DNA of 64,000 nt from positions 496,001 through 560,000 of the forward strand of contig NZ_AP022561.1 of NCBI RefSeq assembly GCF_010726245.1. The letters are read 5' to 3'. Positions 1-9,327 of this stretch are shown here, in pieces. Within the stretch, counting starts at the first letter, position 1, and each line of letters starts with the position of its first letter. The position numbers were made by a program, and so were the translations under genes. The notes below the pieces were generated by a model. It was not told the origin of the DNA, ran no database searches, and saw only the letters and a program-made list of their open reading frames with translations. Origin of the DNA: Mycolicibacterium aichiense. Lineage in GTDB: Bacteria; Actinomycetota; Actinomycetes; Mycobacteriales; Mycobacteriaceae.

Positions 1-617
1 TCCTCACCGAGTACCGCGATGTCCTCGACATCCTGGCCGGTGAACTCCTGGAGAAGGAGACGCTGCACCGCAAGGAGCTGGAAGCCATCTTCGGTGAGGT
101 GAAGAAGCGGCCGCGTCTGACGGTGTTCGACGACTTCGGTGGTCGTATCCCGTCCGACAAGCCGCCAATCAAGACTCCGGGTGAGCTGGCGATCGAACGC
201 GGCGAGCCGTGGCCCAAGCCGATGCCGGAACCGGCCTTCAAGAAAGCGATCGCCCAGGCGACCGCGGCGGCGCAGGCCCAGCAGCCCCGTGGCGGGAACG
301 GCAACGGCGCGCACTCCGGCCAGCAGCCGCAGCCGGGTTCGACGCAGCCTGACTACGGTGCGCCGGCCGGCTGGCATGCCCCCGGCTGGCCGCCGCCGGG
401 AGGTCCGCAGCAGGGCCAGCCGGGTCAGCAACACGGTCAGCAGGGCGGATATTGGTATCCGCCGCAGCCCGGCTGGGGACAGCAACATCCTCAACAGGGC
501 CAGCCCTATCCGCCCTACCAGCCGTATCCTTCACCCAGTCACACCGGTCAGCATGCGAAGCCGCAGGACGAATCGGGTGACGACGGGGGCCGGTCGAAGC
601 CACCGTCCAACGGCTGA
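1..617 (+). CDS. ftsH: ATP-dependent zinc metalloprotease FtsH, C-terminal part
   Basis: The 5' end lies outside the window; the reading frame is open from base 3. The visible part begins with the end of the M41 protease domain ([20 protein letters not shown]), followed by a [10 protein letters not shown] segment typical of FtsH C termini. After that comes a long low-complexity tail rich in Gln, Pro, Gly and Tyr (from about base 270 to the stop). FtsH is a membrane-anchored AAA+ hexamer that degrades membrane and short-lived proteins. The stop TGA overlaps the ATG of folE by one base, so the two are probably co-transcribed. The AAA and zinc-binding motifs are off-window, so the identification rests on the C terminus and the mycobacterial gene order ftsH-folE. 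Confidence 0.9.
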   Translation, partial: LTEYRDVLDILAGELLEKETLHRKELEAIFGEVKKRPRLTVFDDFGGRIPSDKPPIKTPGELAIERGEPWPKPMPEPAFKKAIAQATAAAQAQQPRGGNGNGAHSGQQPQPGSTQPDYGAPAGWHAPGWPPPGGPQQGQPGQQHGQQGGYWYPPQPGWGQQHPQQGQPYPPYQPYPSPSHTGQHAKPQDESGDDGGRSKPPSNG

Positions 618-1237
618 TGACGAACGGAGCTTCGATGCCGCAGCCCGACGTGAGCACGTTGGAGATGCCTGTTTTCGATCAGTCCCGGGCCGAGGCCGCC
701 GTTCGTGAACTGCTGCTCGCGGTGGGCGAGGACCCCGACCGGCACGGTCTGCAGGACACCCCGGCGCGGGTCGCGCGGGCCTTCCAGGAGATGTTCGCCG
801 GGCTCTACACCGACCCGGACATGGTGTTGGACACCACCTTCGATGAGCAACACGACGAACTCGTGCTCGTCAAGGACATCCCGATGTACTCGACCTGTGA
901 GCACCACCTGGTGGCGTTCCACGGCGTCGCGCACGTCGGCTACATCCCCGGCGAAGACGGCCGGGTGACCGGACTGTCGAAGCTGGCCCGCGTCGTCGAT
1001 CTCTACGCCAAGCGCCCGCAGGTGCAGGAGCGGCTGACCACCCAGATCGCCGACGCCGTGATGCGCAAGCTCAAGCCGCGCGGGGTGATCGTCGTGATCG
1101 AGGCAGAGCACCTGTGCATGGCGATGCGCGGGGTACGTAAGCCAGGTGCGAGCACCACGACATCGGCGGTCCGCGGACAGTTCAAGAGCGACCACGCATC
1201 GCGATCCGAGGCGCTGGATCTCATCTTGCGTAAATGA
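617..1237 (+). CDS. folE: GTP cyclohydrolase I
   Basis: Converts GTP to 7,8-dihydroneopterin triphosphate, the first step of tetrahydrofolate synthesis in the cytoplasm. The 206-residue protein carries the zinc-site motifs STCEHH and EHLCMAMRG and ends in LDLILRK, as mycobacterial FolE does. The ATG at 617 overlaps the ftsH stop (TGATG); an in-frame ATG at 635 (MPQPD) is an alternative start and would shorten the protein by six residues. The stop overlaps the folP start in an ATGA junction, which indicates translational coupling in a folate operon. Confidence 0.96.
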   Translation: MTNGASMPQPDVSTLEMPVFDQSRAEAAVRELLLAVGEDPDRHGLQDTPARVARAFQEMFAGLYTDPDMVLDTTFDEQHDELVLVKDIPMYSTCEHHLVAFHGVAHVGYIPGEDGRVTGLSKLARVVDLYAKRPQVQERLTTQIADAVMRKLKPRGVIVVIEAEHLCMAMRGVRKPGASTTTSAVRGQFKSDHASRSEALDLILRK

Positions 1238-2088
1238 CGCAATCACACGGCCCGCGCACCCTGGTGATGGGAGTTGTCAACGTCACCGACGACTCCTTCT
1301 CCGACGGCGGACGCTATCTCGACCCCGCCCGCGCCGTCGAACATGGACTGGCCCTGGCCGCCCAGGGTGCGTCCATCATTGACGTCGGCGGTGAGTCCAC
1401 CCGCCCCGGGGCGGTGCGCATCGACGCCGCGGTGGAATCCGCCCGCGTCATACCCGTCATCAAAGGGCTTGCCGCCCAAGGGGTCACGGTAAGCATCGAC
1501 ACCATGCACGCGGCCGTCGCGGCTGCCGCTCTGGACAACGGCGCCACCATCGTCAACGACGTCTCCGGCGGCAAGGCCGATCCGGTGATGGCGCCGCTGG
1601 TGGCCGAGGCCAAGGTGCCCTGGGTGCTGATGCACTGGCGATCGGTGCGGGCCGAGCATCCCCACGATGTGCCGGACTACGGCGACGTGGTGACCGAGGT
1701 GCGCGACGATCTGCTCGCCGGTGTCGAGGCTGCCGTCGCCGCAGGCGTGGACCAAGAGAACCTGATCATCGACCCGGGCCTGGGATTCGCCAAGACCGCC
1801 GCGCACAACTGGGCGCTGCTGCACGCGCTCCCGGAGTTCGTTGCGACCGGGATCCCGGTGTTGGTCGGTGCATCCCGCAAGCGGTTCCTCGGCTCGCTGC
1901 TCGCCGACGCCGACGGCACCGTCCGACCACCGGACGGGCGCGAGACCGCGACCGCGGTGATCTCGGCGCTGGCCGCAGTCCACGGCGCCTGGGGTGTGCG
2001 GGTGCATGACGTGCGCGCCAGCGTGGACGCGCTGAAAGTGGCCGGAGCATGGGGTGGCGGCGGCGAGCAAGCAGGTGCAGATGGCTGA
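1234..2088 (+). CDS. folP: Dihydropteroate synthase
   Basis: Condenses 6-hydroxymethyl-7,8-dihydropterin pyrophosphate with p-aminobenzoate to give dihydropteroate; it is the sulfonamide target. The 284 residues form a TIM barrel with the substrate-loop signature [10 protein letters not shown] near residue 50 and the GASRKRFLG motif near residue 210. The ATG at 1234 overlaps folE by four bases. The 3' end overlaps the chosen folB start by eight bases. The length and the neighbouring folate genes match mycobacterial folP1 rather than the non-catalytic folP2 paralogue. Confidence 0.96.
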   Translation: MTQSHGPRTLVMGVVNVTDDSFSDGGRYLDPARAVEHGLALAAQGASIIDVGGESTRPGAVRIDAAVESARVIPVIKGLAAQGVTVSIDTMHAAVAAAALDNGATIVNDVSGGKADPVMAPLVAEAKVPWVLMHWRSVRAEHPHDVPDYGDVVTEVRDDLLAGVEAAVAAGVDQENLIIDPGLGFAKTAAHNWALLHALPEFVATGIPVLVGASRKRFLGSLLADADGTVRPPDGRETATAVISALAAVHGAWGVRVHDVRASVDALKVAGAWGGGGEQAGADG

Positions 2089-2482
2089 CCGGATCGAGCT
2101 GCGCGGCCTGACGGTCCGCGGTAACCACGGCGTCTTCGATCACGAGCGCCGAGACGGACAGGACTTCATCGTCGACATCACCGTGTGGATCGACCTGGAC
2201 GCCGCCGCCGCCAGCGACGACCTCGCCGACACCTTCGACTACGGCACGCTGGCCCAGCGCGCGGCGGCCATCGTCGGCGGCCCGGCACGCAATCTGATCG
2301 AGACGGTGGCCGGCGAGATCGCCGAGGACGTGATGAACGACCGGCGGGTGCATGCCGTCGAGGTGGTGGTGCACAAGCCGAACGCGCCGATCCCGTTGAC
2401 GTTCACCGACGTTGCCGTCGTTGCGCGGCGGTCTCGGCGCAGCGGACGCGGCCAGATCGTTCCGCTCGGGGGCGAGTTGTGA
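2081..2482 (+). CDS. folB: Dihydroneopterin aldolase
   Basis: Cleaves 7,8-dihydroneopterin to 6-hydroxymethyl-7,8-dihydropterin. The start is placed at ATG 2081 ([19 protein letters not shown]), which gives 133 residues, the usual mycobacterial size. The longer frame from 2054 only adds residues that overlap folP coding sequence. Visible family features are the [10 protein letters not shown] segment and the KPNAPIP stretch near the C terminus. The stop overlaps the GTG of folK (GTGA). Confidence 0.94.
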   Translation: MADRIELRGLTVRGNHGVFDHERRDGQDFIVDITVWIDLDAAAASDDLADTFDYGTLAQRAAAIVGGPARNLIETVAGEIAEDVMNDRRVHAVEVVVHKPNAPIPLTFTDVAVVARRSRRSGRGQIVPLGGEL

Positions 2483-3003
2483 CCCGCGTGGTGCTGTCGA
2501 TCGGCTCCAATCTCGGCGACCGGATGGCGCGGCTGCAAGCCGCCGTCGACGGGCTCGGCGACCTGGTGCGTGCGCTGTCCCCGGTCTACGAAACCGATGC
2601 CTGGGGTGGCGTCGAGCAGGGACCGTTCCTCAACGCGGTCGTGGTCGCCGACGATCGCCAGGCCGACGGCCACGAATGGTTACGCCGCGCACAGGCTTTG
2701 GAGAACGCCAACGATCGCATCCGCGAGCAGAAGTGGGGGCCGCGCACCCTCGACGTGGACCTCGTCACCTGCCATGACGGCGACAGTGAGGTGTTCTCCC
2801 GCGACGACGGCCTGACCCTGCCGCATCCGCTTGCCCACATGCGGGCCTTCGTGATGGTGCCGTGGCTGGCCGTCGACCCCGACGCCGAACTCACCGTGGC
2901 CGGCCAGACCCAGCGCGTCGACCGGCTGCTGGCCGAGCTCGACGCGGTGGACCGCGACGGAGTGCGCCTGACCCCTCTCGTACTTCGGCTGGGCGGCGCT
3001 TGA
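2479..3003 (+). CDS. folK: 2-amino-4-hydroxy-6-hydroxymethyldihydropteridine pyrophosphokinase (HPPK)
   Basis: Transfers pyrophosphate from ATP to 6-hydroxymethyl-7,8-dihydropterin, making the FolP substrate. The GTG at 2479 sits in a GTGA overlap with folB and gives 174 residues beginning [14 protein letters not shown], the canonical HPPK N terminus. The signature [14 protein letters not shown] is present near residue 85, followed by [16 protein letters not shown]. The frame is open further upstream, but that part is a shadow of folB. The end overlaps the next gene by one base. Confidence 0.95.
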   Translation: MTRVVLSIGSNLGDRMARLQAAVDGLGDLVRALSPVYETDAWGGVEQGPFLNAVVVADDRQADGHEWLRRAQALENANDRIREQKWGPRTLDVDLVTCHDGDSEVFSRDDGLTLPHPLAHMRAFVMVPWLAVDPDAELTVAGQTQRVDRLLAELDAVDRDGVRLTPLVLRLGGA

Positions 3004-3479
3004 TGGGCCCGACCCGTACACGCGATCTCATCGTCGCCGCAGTCGGTGTCGCGATCCTGGCCTATCTGCTCGTGCACATGCTGTACCGCTACTTTCCACC
3101 GATCACCCTGTTCACCGGGCTGTCCCTGCTGGCCGTCGCGGCGATCGAGGGTGCCTGGGCGGTGTCGGTGCGAGCCAAGATCCGCGACGGCCAGATCGGC
3201 GTCGGCGGCGGCAGGCTGCACCCGCTCACAGTTGCGCGCAGCGTGGTGGTCGCCAAGGCCTCGACCTGGGTCGGCGCGGTGATGCTGGGCTGGTGGGTCG
3301 GGGTGCTGGCCTATCTGCTGCCCCGCCGTACCGAGCTGCGGGTGGCAGGCGCGGACACCCCGGGTGCGGTGGTGGCCGCGTTCAGCGCGCTGGCGCTCGT
3401 CGTCGCGGCGCTGTGGCTGCAACATTGCTGCCGTTCGCCCGGTGACCCTACCGACGATCCCGACGCCGCCCGGGAGTAG
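3003..3479 (+). CDS. DUF3180 family membrane protein
   Basis: A 158-residue protein starting at ATG 3003 in a TGATG overlap with folK. Four hydrophobic segments can be seen (about residues 8-25, 33-53, 78-102 and 118-138), so it is an integral membrane protein. The family is conserved next to folK in Actinobacteria and the length equals that of the M. tuberculosis protein at the same place (Rv3605c, from memory). No catalytic motif is visible and the function is unknown. Its fixed position in the folate-pantothenate operon suggests a cofactor-related or envelope role, which is inference only. Confidence 0.85.
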   Translation: MGPTRTRDLIVAAVGVAILAYLLVHMLYRYFPPITLFTGLSLLAVAAIEGAWAVSVRAKIRDGQIGVGGGRLHPLTVARSVVVAKASTWVGAVMLGWWVGVLAYLLPRRTELRVAGADTPGAVVAAFSALALVVAALWLQHCCRSPGDPTDDPDAARE

Positions 3480-3534
3480 TGCGAAGGCGGCGAATCGCCG
3501 CAGCTCGACGACACGCGCACGGACATCGCGCGGG

Positions 3535-3540
3535 TACAGT
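3535..3540 (+). promoter_or_regulatory. Probable -10 element of a leaderless promoter
   Basis: TACAGT fits the mycobacterial SigA -10 pattern TAnnnT and lies six bases before the ATG at 3547, so transcription would begin at or next to the start codon. No good -35 is visible, and there is no ribosome binding site in front of the ATG, which agrees with a leaderless message. Confidence 0.45.
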
Positions 3541-3546
3541 CAGCCC

Positions 3547-4851
3547 ATGACCGTTCTGTCCCGCGGCGCCAAGAATCGGCGCGGCGGCCGCAGGCCGGGT
3601 TGGCTGCTCTTGACGGTGTTGCTGGTCCTTGCCATTGCGGCCAGCTCCGCATTGGTGTTCACCACCCGCGTCGAGCTGCTGAAACTGGCGGTCATCCTGT
3701 CGTTGTGGGCCGCAGTGATCGGTGCATTCGTCTCGGTGATGTACCGCAGGCAGAGCGATATCGATGCCGCCCGGGCGCGCGACCTGAAGCTGGTCTACGA
3801 CCTGCAGCTCGACCGGGAGATCTCGGCCCGGCGCGAATACGAACTCAGCGTCGAATCGCATCTGCGCCGCGAGCTCGCCTCCGAGCTGCGCGCGCAAGCC
3901 GCCGACGAGGTCGCCGCACTGCGCGCCGAGCTGGCGGCGCTGCGCGCCAACCTGGAGATCATGTTCGACGCCGACCTGGGTGACCGGCCGGCACTCGAGG
4001 GTGAACGGACCGCCGACTGGACCCGCGACACGACGACCATGCCGCCGGTGCCCGGGCGTGTCGAGAGCAGCCGGATCACCCCGGTCCGGCCCGAGGACAC
4101 CGCCAGCCGGACCGCCGAGAACCCGATCATCGACGTTCCCGAAGAGCCGCTGGTCTCGTCGCAGCCCGAGCAGCCGGAGCCTGCTGCACCGTCGCCGCGG
4201 CGTCGACGCCGGGCCGAGCCGCAAGCCGAGCCGGGTGGTTCGCATCGGCGGCCGTGGGAAAACGGCGGCCAGAACGCCGGGCGCCCTGCCGAGCCGGAAC
4301 GACCGTTTGCGCCGCCGCCACCACCGCCGCTATCTGATCCCGATGTCGCAGCAGCGGCCGCGGCGTTGGCCCCGGAACCGGCCCAGCCCGAACCGCCGCG
4401 CCCGGCACCCGAGGGCGCCGAATGGCGACCCGTGGAAGCCGACGGGCGCTGGCTGCCGCCGGGCTCGCCGGGCAGTAATTGGGTTGCCAACGCCGACAAC
4501 GGTTTCGTTGTGCCGTCGGCCGCGGCGCAGGGATCACCGGCCAGCGAGCCCCGAGGCCGGCACTGGACCCCGCCGCAGGAGCCGCAGCCCGAGGCGCGGC
4601 CCGAACCTGTGATGCAGCCGGCGCCGGAACCCGCCGCGCCCCGGTCGCGTCATTCCGTCGAAAGTCCCGGCCAGCCCGCGATGACCACCCCACCGCCTCC
4701 CGCCCGGCACCGCGGGACCGAGGAGGAGCCCCGGCGCAGGGCCCGGGACGCCGAGCAGACCGGCGGCCAGTCGGTCGCCGACCTGCTGGCCCGCCTGCAG
4801 GCCAACGCCACTCCCGGCGAGGGCGGTAGGCGGCGTCGACGCGACGAATAG
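3547..4851 (+). CDS. DUF6779-type membrane protein with proline-rich tail
   Basis: A 434-residue protein from ATG 3547. The N terminus is basic and is followed by two adjacent transmembrane segments (about residues 19-39 and 44-65). Next comes an Arg/Glu/Ala-rich probable coiled coil (about 75-145, with repeats such as ALRAELAALRANLE) and then a long Pro/Glu/Arg-rich, probably disordered tail. This layout matches the conserved alanine/arginine/proline-rich transmembrane protein found at this spot in M. tuberculosis (Rv3604c, from memory). A cytoplasmic scaffold anchored in the membrane is a fair description; the function is unknown. Confidence 0.8.
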   Translation: MTVLSRGAKNRRGGRRPGWLLLTVLLVLAIAASSALVFTTRVELLKLAVILSLWAAVIGAFVSVMYRRQSDIDAARARDLKLVYDLQLDREISARREYELSVESHLRRELASELRAQAADEVAALRAELAALRANLEIMFDADLGDRPALEGERTADWTRDTTTMPPVPGRVESSRITPVRPEDTASRTAENPIIDVPEEPLVSSQPEQPEPAAPSPRRRRRAEPQAEPGGSHRRPWENGGQNAGRPAEPERPFAPPPPPPLSDPDVAAAAAALAPEPAQPEPPRPAPEGAEWRPVEADGRWLPPGSPGSNWVANADNGFVVPSAAAQGSPASEPRGRHWTPPQEPQPEARPEPVMQPAPEPAAPRSRHSVESPGQPAMTTPPPPARHRGTEEEPRRRARDAEQTGGQSVADLLARLQANATPGEGGRRRRRDE

Positions 4852-4946
4852 GCCGCGAATCGGGGCGGGTTAGAGTTGTGTCGACCGTCCGGTACCTGGC
4901 ATAGGACTGGAACGACCAACTCATTGACGTCAGCGAGGTCGTCTAC

Positions 4947-5882
4947 GTGGGGACCCCCAGCGGCTTGCGCCCGGCCAGGCTCAAGGTCGGCATCGTGTCG
5001 GCCGGCCGTGTCGGCACCGCCCTCGGCGTCGCGTTGGAGCGTGCCGAGCATGTGGTGGTCGCCTGCAGTGCGATCTCGACGGCGTCGCGGCGGCTCGCAG
5101 AACGGCGGCTACCCGACACCGAGATCCTGCCGGTGCCGGATGTCGCCGACCGGGCCGAGCTGCTGCTGCTGACTGTCCCCGATTCGGAGCTGCCCGGCTT
5201 GGTGCGGGGGCTGGCGGCGACGGGTGCGGTCCGCCGGGGAACCATCGTCGTGCACACCTCGGGCGCGAACGGGGTCTCGATCCTGGCGCCGCTGGCCGAA
5301 CTGGGGTGCGTCCCGCTGGCGATACACCCGGCGATGACATTCACCGGCGCCGACGAGGACATCGCCCGGCTGTCCGACAGCTGCTTCGGCGTCACCGCCG
5401 CCGATGAGATCGGCTACGCGATCGCCCAGTCACTGGTGCTGGAGATTGGCGGCGAGCCGTTCGGGGTGCGCGAGGATGCACGCACGCTCTATCACGCGGC
5501 CCTTGCCCACGCCAGCAACCACCTTGTCACGGTGGTCGCCGACGCGCTGGATGCGTTGCGAGCGGCGGTATCCGGCCAGGAGCTGCTCGGGCAGGAACTG
5601 GTCGGTGACGCACCCGGTGGCCTGGCGGAGCGGATCGTCGGCCCGTTGGCCCGTGCTGCGCTGGAGAACACGCTGCAACGCGGGCAGGCGGCCCTGACGG
5701 GACCGGTCGCCCGCGGCGATGCGGCTGCGGTCGCCGGGCACCTCGCTGCCCTTCACGCGGTGAATCCCGAACTGGCCCAATCGTATTGCGCGAACTCACT
5801 ACGCACCGCCCAGCGTGCGCACGCCCCCGAGGAGGTTGTTGAGGTGTTGGCCAACTGGTCAGGACAAGGGCGGCGGTCATGA
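4947..5882 (+). CDS. Rossmann-fold DUF2520 protein, putative oxidoreductase
   Basis: 311 residues from GTG 4947. The N terminus holds a dinucleotide-binding fold ([13 protein letters not shown] near residue 15) and the C-terminal half is an all-helical DUF2520 domain (containing [14 protein letters not shown]). The architecture resembles 6-phosphogluconate, pyrroline-5-carboxylate and ketopantoate reductases. The stop overlaps the panC start by four bases. The close coupling to panC-panD-coaX makes a ketopantoate-reductase-like role attractive, but no substrate can be read from the sequence. Confidence 0.8.
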   Translation: MGTPSGLRPARLKVGIVSAGRVGTALGVALERAEHVVVACSAISTASRRLAERRLPDTEILPVPDVADRAELLLLTVPDSELPGLVRGLAATGAVRRGTIVVHTSGANGVSILAPLAELGCVPLAIHPAMTFTGADEDIARLSDSCFGVTAADEIGYAIAQSLVLEIGGEPFGVREDARTLYHAALAHASNHLVTVVADALDALRAAVSGQELLGQELVGDAPGGLAERIVGPLARAALENTLQRGQAALTGPVARGDAAAVAGHLAALHAVNPELAQSYCANSLRTAQRAHAPEEVVEVLANWSGQGRRS

Positions 5883-6808
5883 CTTCGCCGAAATTCGCTC
5901 CCGGACAACTCAATCTGTACCAGGCGCCGCAGGCGGTATCCGATGTGACGCGCGCGCTGCGCCACACCGGGCGGCGGGTGATGCTGGTGCCGACGATGGG
6001 CGCGCTGCACGACGGCCATCTGTCTCTGGTGCGCGCCGCCAAGAAGGTGCCCGGCGCGGTTGTCGTGGTGTCGATCTTCGTCAACCCCTTGCAGTTCGGC
6101 GCCGGCGAAGATCTCGACGCCTATCCTCGCACTCTGGAATCCGATCTCGAACTCCTTCGCGGTGAAGACGTCGAGGTGGTGTTCGCCCCGAGCGCGTCGG
6201 CCATGTATCCAGACGGGCCGCGGACCACGGTGCATCCCGGTCCGTTGGGTGGCGATCTCGAAGGCGCCTCTCGGCCAGGGCATTTCGCCGGCATGCTGAC
6301 CGTCGTACTGAAGCTGCTACAGATCGTGCGACCGGATCGGGCGTTCTTCGGTGAGAAGGATTACCAGCAGCTCGTGCTGATCCGCCAGATGGTCGGCGAC
6401 CTCAACGTTGATGTCCGGGTCGTCGGTGTACCCATCGTCCGCGAGTCTGACGGGTTGGCCATGTCCTCGCGCAATCGCTACCTCAATTCCGAGGAGCGTG
6501 AGCAGGCTTGCGCGCTGTCCTCGGCGCTGTTGGCCGGCATGTGGGCAGCGGCCGGCGGAGCCGACGCCGCGCTGGACGCCGCCCGGGCAGTGCTCGACGA
6601 AGTGCCTGCCATCAAGGTCGATTACCTAGAACTGCGGGGGCCGTGGCTGGAGCCAGCGCCGCCGTACGGCCCCGCGCGTCTGCTGGTCGCCGCACGCCTG
6701 GGCAGCACCCGGCTACTGGACAACATCGCCGTCGATCTGTCCACCGACACCGCTCCGCCCGGCGTTGGCGGCAACGGTGATCACCCCGAAATCACCTGGA
6801 GAAATTGA
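5879..6808 (+). CDS. panC: Pantothenate synthetase (pantoate-beta-alanine ligase)
   Basis: Joins pantoate and beta-alanine with ATP to give pantothenate. The 309-residue length equals that of the M. tuberculosis enzyme. The nucleotidyltransferase HxGH motif is visible in [12 protein letters not shown], and [13 protein letters not shown] and SSRNRYL carry the second conserved region. ATG 5879 overlaps the DUF2520 gene (ATGA). The stop shares one base with the panD ATG, so the beta-alanine producer and user are translated together. Confidence 0.96.
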   Translation: MTSPKFAPGQLNLYQAPQAVSDVTRALRHTGRRVMLVPTMGALHDGHLSLVRAAKKVPGAVVVVSIFVNPLQFGAGEDLDAYPRTLESDLELLRGEDVEVVFAPSASAMYPDGPRTTVHPGPLGGDLEGASRPGHFAGMLTVVLKLLQIVRPDRAFFGEKDYQQLVLIRQMVGDLNVDVRVVGVPIVRESDGLAMSSRNRYLNSEEREQACALSSALLAGMWAAAGGADAALDAARAVLDEVPAIKVDYLELRGPWLEPAPPYGPARLLVAARLGSTRLLDNIAVDLSTDTAPPGVGGNGDHPEITWRN

Positions 6809-7224
6809 TGTTCCGCACGATGCTGAAGTCGAAGATTCATCGCGCGACCGTCACCCACGCCGACCTGCACTACGTCGGCTCGGTGACCGTCGACGCCGAC
6901 CTGATGGACGCCGCCGACCTGCTCGAGGGTGAACAGGTGACCATCGTCGACATCGACAATGGTGCGCGGCTGGAGACCTACGTCATCACTGGGAAGCGCG
7001 GCACCGGGGTGATCGGAATCAACGGTGCCGCAGCACATCTGGTACATCCCGGCGATCTGGTGATCCTGATCGCCTACGGCGTGATGGTCGATGCCGAGGC
7101 GCGGGAGTACCGGCCGCGCGTCGTGTTCGTCGACGCCGACAACCGGCAGATCGATCTCGGTGACGACCCGGCCCACGTGCCCGACGATGTCACCGGCTTG
7201 CTGTCGCCGCGGACGGTGAGCTGA
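6808..7224 (+). CDS. panD: Aspartate 1-decarboxylase precursor
   Basis: Makes beta-alanine from aspartate. The proenzyme self-cleaves between Gly24 and Ser25 to form the pyruvoyl cofactor, and that pair is present in [12 protein letters not shown]. Starting at ATG 6808 the protein is 138 residues. The TTG three bases earlier is in frame but gives only an extra Met. Other family residues are visible, including KIHRATVT near the N terminus and [10 protein letters not shown]. Confidence 0.95.
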   Translation: MFRTMLKSKIHRATVTHADLHYVGSVTVDADLMDAADLLEGEQVTIVDIDNGARLETYVITGKRGTGVIGINGAAAHLVHPGDLVILIAYGVMVDAEAREYRPRVVFVDADNRQIDLGDDPAHVPDDVTGLLSPRTVS

Positions 7225-7226
7225 CC

Positions 7227-8039
7227 GTGTTGCTGGCGATCGACGTCCGCAACACCCACACAGTCGTCGGATTGATCTCAGGATCCGGCGATCATGCGAA
7301 AGTCGTGCAGCACTGGCGAATCCGTACCGAGCCGGAAGTGACCGCCGACGAACTCGCGCTCACCATCGAGGGATTGATCGGCGACGACTCCGAACGACTG
7401 ACCGGTGCGACCGGCCTGTCCACCGTGCCCTCGGTGATGTACGAGGTCCGGCTCATGCTCGAGCAGTACTGGTCTGCCGTACCGCATGTGCTGATCGAGC
7501 CTGGTGTGCGCACCGGAATTCCGCTGCTGGTCGACAACCCGAAGGAGGTCGGCGCCGACCGGATCGTGAACTGCCTCGCTGCCTACGCGAAGTTCTCCTC
7601 GGCGGCCATCGTGGTGGATTTCGGTTCCTCGATCTGTGTGGATGTCGTCTCCGCGAAGGGCGAATTCCTCGGGGGCGCAATTGCTCCCGGTGTTCAGGTG
7701 TCCTCGGACGCGGCGGCCGCACGGTCGGCGGCGCTGCGTCGCGTCGAGCTCACCAGGCCGCGGTCCGTGGTCGGCAAGAACACCGTGGAGTGCATGCAGG
7801 CCGGTGCGATGTTCGGTTTCGCGGGGCTGGTCGACGGCCTGGTGAACCGGATCCGCGAGGATGTCGACGGCTTTGCCGGCTCCGACGTGGCGGTTGTCGC
7901 CACCGGTCACACCGCCCCGTTGATGCTGCCCGATCTGCACACCGTGCAGCACTACGATCAGCACCTCACCCTCGACGGCCTGCGGATGGTCTACGAACGC
8001 AACCGCGACAATCAGCGCCGGATCAAATCAGCCCGCTAG
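7227..8039 (+). CDS. coaX: Type III pantothenate kinase
   Basis: Phosphorylates pantothenate in the first step of CoA synthesis. 270 residues from GTG 7227 begin [15 protein letters not shown], the phosphate-binding loop of the ASKHA fold. The conserved [12 protein letters not shown] and [12 protein letters not shown] motifs follow. It lies two bases after panD. The stop TAG falls in a CTAG shared with the stop of the opposing downstream gene, so there is no room for a terminator between them. Confidence 0.94.
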   Translation: MLLAIDVRNTHTVVGLISGSGDHAKVVQHWRIRTEPEVTADELALTIEGLIGDDSERLTGATGLSTVPSVMYEVRLMLEQYWSAVPHVLIEPGVRTGIPLLVDNPKEVGADRIVNCLAAYAKFSSAAIVVDFGSSICVDVVSAKGEFLGGAIAPGVQVSSDAAAARSAALRRVELTRPRSVVGKNTVECMQAGAMFGFAGLVDGLVNRIREDVDGFAGSDVAVVATGHTAPLMLPDLHTVQHYDQHLTLDGLRMVYERNRDNQRRIKSAR

Positions 8040-9304
8040 AAGAACGTGCGCACCAGATCGACCACCCGGCCGCCAGCATCCAAAACCGGGATCAGCTGCC
8101 ATTTGTCGAACACCGTGCACGGGTGTGACACCCCGAACTCGATCCAGCTGCCGACCTGGACGGCGTCCTCGGCGGCCGGCGACAGGCGCACGAACGCGTG
8201 CTGGTCGTTGAGCGCGGTCACTTCACAGCCGGCCAGGTCCGTCCAGTCAGATCCGACTCGAAGTCGTTGTGGGACAGGCAGATCTGCGTCGAAGGACACG
8301 TCGCGACGGCCCATCGTCAACAACGCCAGGCCCGGTTCGGGCCGCGAACACACCTGAGCCCACACGTGCATCGCCGGTACGAACCCGCCCGGCTCAGCAC
8401 CCGGCCTGGTCAGCGGTGAGGTCCGCAGATAGAGCCCGTCGTCGTTGGTCAGATACACCCCGCTGCGCAGGACCGTGCGCCACGGGCCCGTCAGCGTCTC
8501 GGCGACCAGATCGAAATGCGTACTGCCACCCGCGGTTACGACCATGTCCGAACACAGCGGCGCAAGTCGAATAGCCACCGCGCGAACCCACTCGAGATAG
8601 CCCCGCACCCGCTCGACGCCGGCGGGCGACACGTCGTGGCCCAGGGCGGCCTCGTAGCCGGCCACCCCGACCAGGCGAAGCCGCGGACTGGCGACCACAG
8701 CGGCCGCCACGGCGTCGGCCGTCGTGTCGTCGCGGCAGCCGGTGCGGGTGCCCAGCGCGCCCAACTCGACGCAGACATCCAGCCGGCGTCGCGCGCCCGC
8801 CGCGTGCAACGCCTCGGTCATCAGCGCCACCCCGCGCGCGGAGTCCACCCAGCAGATCAGCCGGAACTCGGGATCGGTGTCGAGCTCCGCGGCCAGCCAC
8901 GTCAGACCCGCGGCGTCCACCAGTTCGTTGGCCAGCACCACCTCGCGCACTCCGAACGCGCGGTAGGTGCGCACCTGGCTGATCGTCGCGGCGGTGACCG
9001 CGCACCCACCAGCTGCGAACTGCCGGGCCAGCAGCTGCGGCGACATATGGGTTTTCCCGTGCGGTGCCAGCTCGACCCCGTGCCGGGCGCACCACTGCGC
9101 CATCGTGGCCAGGTTGTGCCGCAGCGCCGTGTCGGAGAGCACGCACACCGGGCCCAGCGGCCCGGCGTCGAGAAGGTCGGGCGCGGCGGCACAGATCTGC
9201 GCCACCGTCAGCCCCGACCAGGAAGCGGGCAGCCCCTTGAACCGCCAGTCCACTCGTTCGCCCGCCAGGGCTGTGACCGCGGCCGCGTTTAGGAGGGACC
9301 CCAT
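8036..9304 (-). CDS. D-serine dehydratase/D-threonine aldolase-like PLP enzyme
   Basis: 422 residues from an ATG whose complement is 9302-9304 ([17 protein letters not shown]). It is a fold-type III (alanine-racemase-like) PLP enzyme: the Lys in PHGKTHMSP is the probable Schiff-base residue, and a C-terminal domain contains the HPC motif used for zinc binding in eukaryotic D-serine dehydratases. Likely activity is deamination or cleavage of a D-amino acid. It is divergent from lysS, with 23 bases between the starts, and is an insertion relative to the M. tuberculosis order coaX-lysS as remembered. The exact substrate is unclear. Confidence 0.8.
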   Translation of the reverse strand: MGSLLNAAAVTALAGERVDWRFKGLPASWSGLTVAQICAAAPDLLDAGPLGPVCVLSDTALRHNLATMAQWCARHGVELAPHGKTHMSPQLLARQFAAGGCAVTAATISQVRTYRAFGVREVVLANELVDAAGLTWLAAELDTDPEFRLICWVDSARGVALMTEALHAAGARRRLDVCVELGALGTRTGCRDDTTADAVAAAVVASPRLRLVGVAGYEAALGHDVSPAGVERVRGYLEWVRAVAIRLAPLCSDMVVTAGGSTHFDLVAETLTGPWRTVLRSGVYLTNDDGLYLRTSPLTRPGAEPGGFVPAMHVWAQVCSRPEPGLALLTMGRRDVSFDADLPVPQRLRVGSDWTDLAGCEVTALNDQHAFVRLSPAAEDAVQVGSWIEFGVSHPCTVFDKWQLIPVLDAGGRVVDLVRTFF

Positions 9305-9313
9305 GACCTCATT

Positions 9314-9319
9314 TAAGCT
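9314..9319 (+). promoter_or_regulatory. Probable -10 element of lysS
   Basis: TAAGCT fits TAnnnT and lies eight bases before the GTG of lysS. The 18 bases from this hexamer through the start codon are repeated with one change in front of cysS (27573-27590), suggesting the same promoter type for two aminoacyl-tRNA synthetases. Confidence 0.45.
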
Positions 9320-9327
9320 GGCACGTC

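Noticed and set aside
2185..2478. Long upstream extension of folK
   Set aside because: It is the folB region read in another frame; HPPK begins at GTG 2479 with [10 protein letters not shown].
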